DNA of 64,000 nucleotides, taken from an uncultured Clostridia bacterium. GTDB taxonomy: Bacteria; Bacillota; Clostridia; UMGS1883. The DNA lies in NCBI GenBank assembly GCA_947629005.1, contig CANRCD010000009.1, forward strand, positions 1 through 64,000. Reading direction: 5' to 3'. Shown here in pieces: positions 63,354 to 64,000 of this stretch; position 1 is the first letter of the stretch; every line of letters begins with the position of its first letter. A program made the position numbers and the translations under genes. The notes under the pieces were generated by a model. It searched no databases. It was not told the origin of the DNA and saw only the letters and a list, made by a program, of their open reading frames with translations.

Positions 63354-64000
63354 TCATCATTCCCTCCAATATATATAGTTTTTCTTTATCAAAACCTTTA
63401 CCATCCACCAGTATACTCACAGCTAATGACAACAGCGAGTTTAGATCGATGACACCGATTTTATATCCATAGGTTTCTTTTATATATGAAATTAATCTAC
63501 TAACCTCTGCACGTTCATTTGGCATATAATATCCAACTGCAAGTGAAGACACTTCTGGAGTTGTAATATATGAAGCTCGTGATAATAAAATAATTTTGTT
63601 TTCTAATGCTTGTCTAATTGCTTTTATAGAAAGGTTTTGTTCTTCAGTTGGAGATTTAATCTCAATTGGAATACTTCTTTCGGGGTCGTCAATGATTGCA
63701 TCCCAACGAGCGCCATTATCACCAGGTCGTGAATACGAGCACTTAAATCCTATTATTTTAAACAATGTTGCAATTAATGGGTAAAAAGTTGTTTGAGTCG
63801 CATCCGAATAGTATTCAAATAATAATGCTACGATTTCGGGACTAGAATAACCAGATGATTTTAAATCTTTTACCCTTTGAAGAAACTCTATATCCTCAGG
63901 CTCCACAAGAAGGTCTATAGCTGCTTCTTCAGGAATATTCAATTCCCAAATTTGTGTAGTCGTTAGTTCTGTTCTTTCTGTAACAGCACTATTGAATGTT
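63325..64000 (-). CDS. PD-(D/E)XK restriction nuclease subunit (5' end outside the window)
   Basis: At least 225 codons; the frame is open to the window edge. A TTG at 63942 could start a 205-residue protein but has no ribosome site, so the real start is probably further upstream. Counting from that TTG, the nuclease motif is D81 (GARWDAIIDDPERSIP) and E94-I-K96 (IEIKSPTE), followed by a helix (IRQALENKIILLSR), a textbook PD-(D/E)XK core. It is first in the visible leftward operon and translationally coupled to the Fe-S protein. Confidence 0.82.
   Translation of the reverse strand, partial: TFNSAVTERTELTTTQIWELNIPEEAAIDLLVEPEDIEFLQRVKDLKSSGYSSPEIVALLFEYYSDATQTTFYPLIATLFKIIGFKCSYSRPGDNGARWDAIIDDPERSIPIEIKSPTEEQNLSIKAIRQALENKIILLSRASYITTPEVSSLAVGYYMPNERAEVSRLISYIKETYGYKIGVIDLNSLLSLAVSILVDGKGFDKEKLYILEGMMNAYILRDNE

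Overview
The window looks like a chromosome segment of an endospore-forming member of the Clostridia, probably near Oscillospiraceae/Ruminococcaceae. The pointers are SpoIIP, HemZ, GatCAB with two bacterial-type AspRS, pyruvate phosphate dikinase, UPF0210/UPF0237, sigma-A promoters (TTGACA-N17-TATAAT) and strong AGGAGG ribosome sites in a GC-rich, high-GC3 background. The placement is inferred from gene content only.

Region 1 (1-27357) is GC-rich core genome. It holds tRNA-Asn(GTT), spoIIP, fba, a frameshifted CHAT-like gene, galE, hisS-aspS, a Gld-type ABC system with GldG-like and DUF4340 partners, a DUF512 radical SAM protein, an MBL hydrolase, hemZ, a secreted copper-amine-oxidase-N protein, then aspS2::gatC-gatA-gatB, mrp, lemA-DUF2207 and comEC. 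The second AspRS is fused to GatC and heads the amidotransferase operon, so mischarging and amidation of tRNA appear to be physically coupled. Two copies of a branched, hairpin-forming intergenic repeat follow fba and gatB.

Region 2 (27367-37362) is a lower-GC island of 9,987 bp. It carries a MacB-like ABC pair, a two-component system, a lantibiotic-immunity-type ABC transporter (ATPase plus two permeases), a second two-component system and a decayed large serine recombinase. Its edges split a rho-independent terminator just behind comEC, and the 9-bp CGCCCTTCA is present at both edges. Joining the inner edges gives a 48-bp inverted-repeat attP-like site. Joining the outer edges gives a perfect terminator.

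Region 3 (37471-55497) is core again: truA and an alpha/beta hydrolase, a Nudix hydrolase, a CPA2 antiporter, UPF0210/ACT, birA, an LTA-synthase-like sulfatase, a uronate/KDG operon (KduD-like SDR, LUD protein, kdgK), metA with the acetyl-CoA signature, an unrecognised glycoside-hydrolase-like protein, and ppdK.

Region 4 (about 55540 to beyond 64000) is an AT-rich defence island. Its left edge carries an 18/20 copy of the island-1 att arm, again next to what looks like half a terminator. It holds a type II restriction-modification pair (Mrr-like nuclease plus TSPPY methyltransferase), a scar of IS256- and IS3-family remnants, and a leftward operon: a PD-(D/E)XK nuclease (running off the window), a two-[4Fe-4S] ferredoxin domain fused to a nuclease-like domain, a DNA methyltransferase with a MerR/BldC-like HTH, and a second DPPY methyltransferase. 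Tandem 10-bp repeats sit on the -35 box of the HTH-methyltransferase promoter, which suggests autoregulation. This iron-sulfur operon is the best candidate for an undescribed system in the window.
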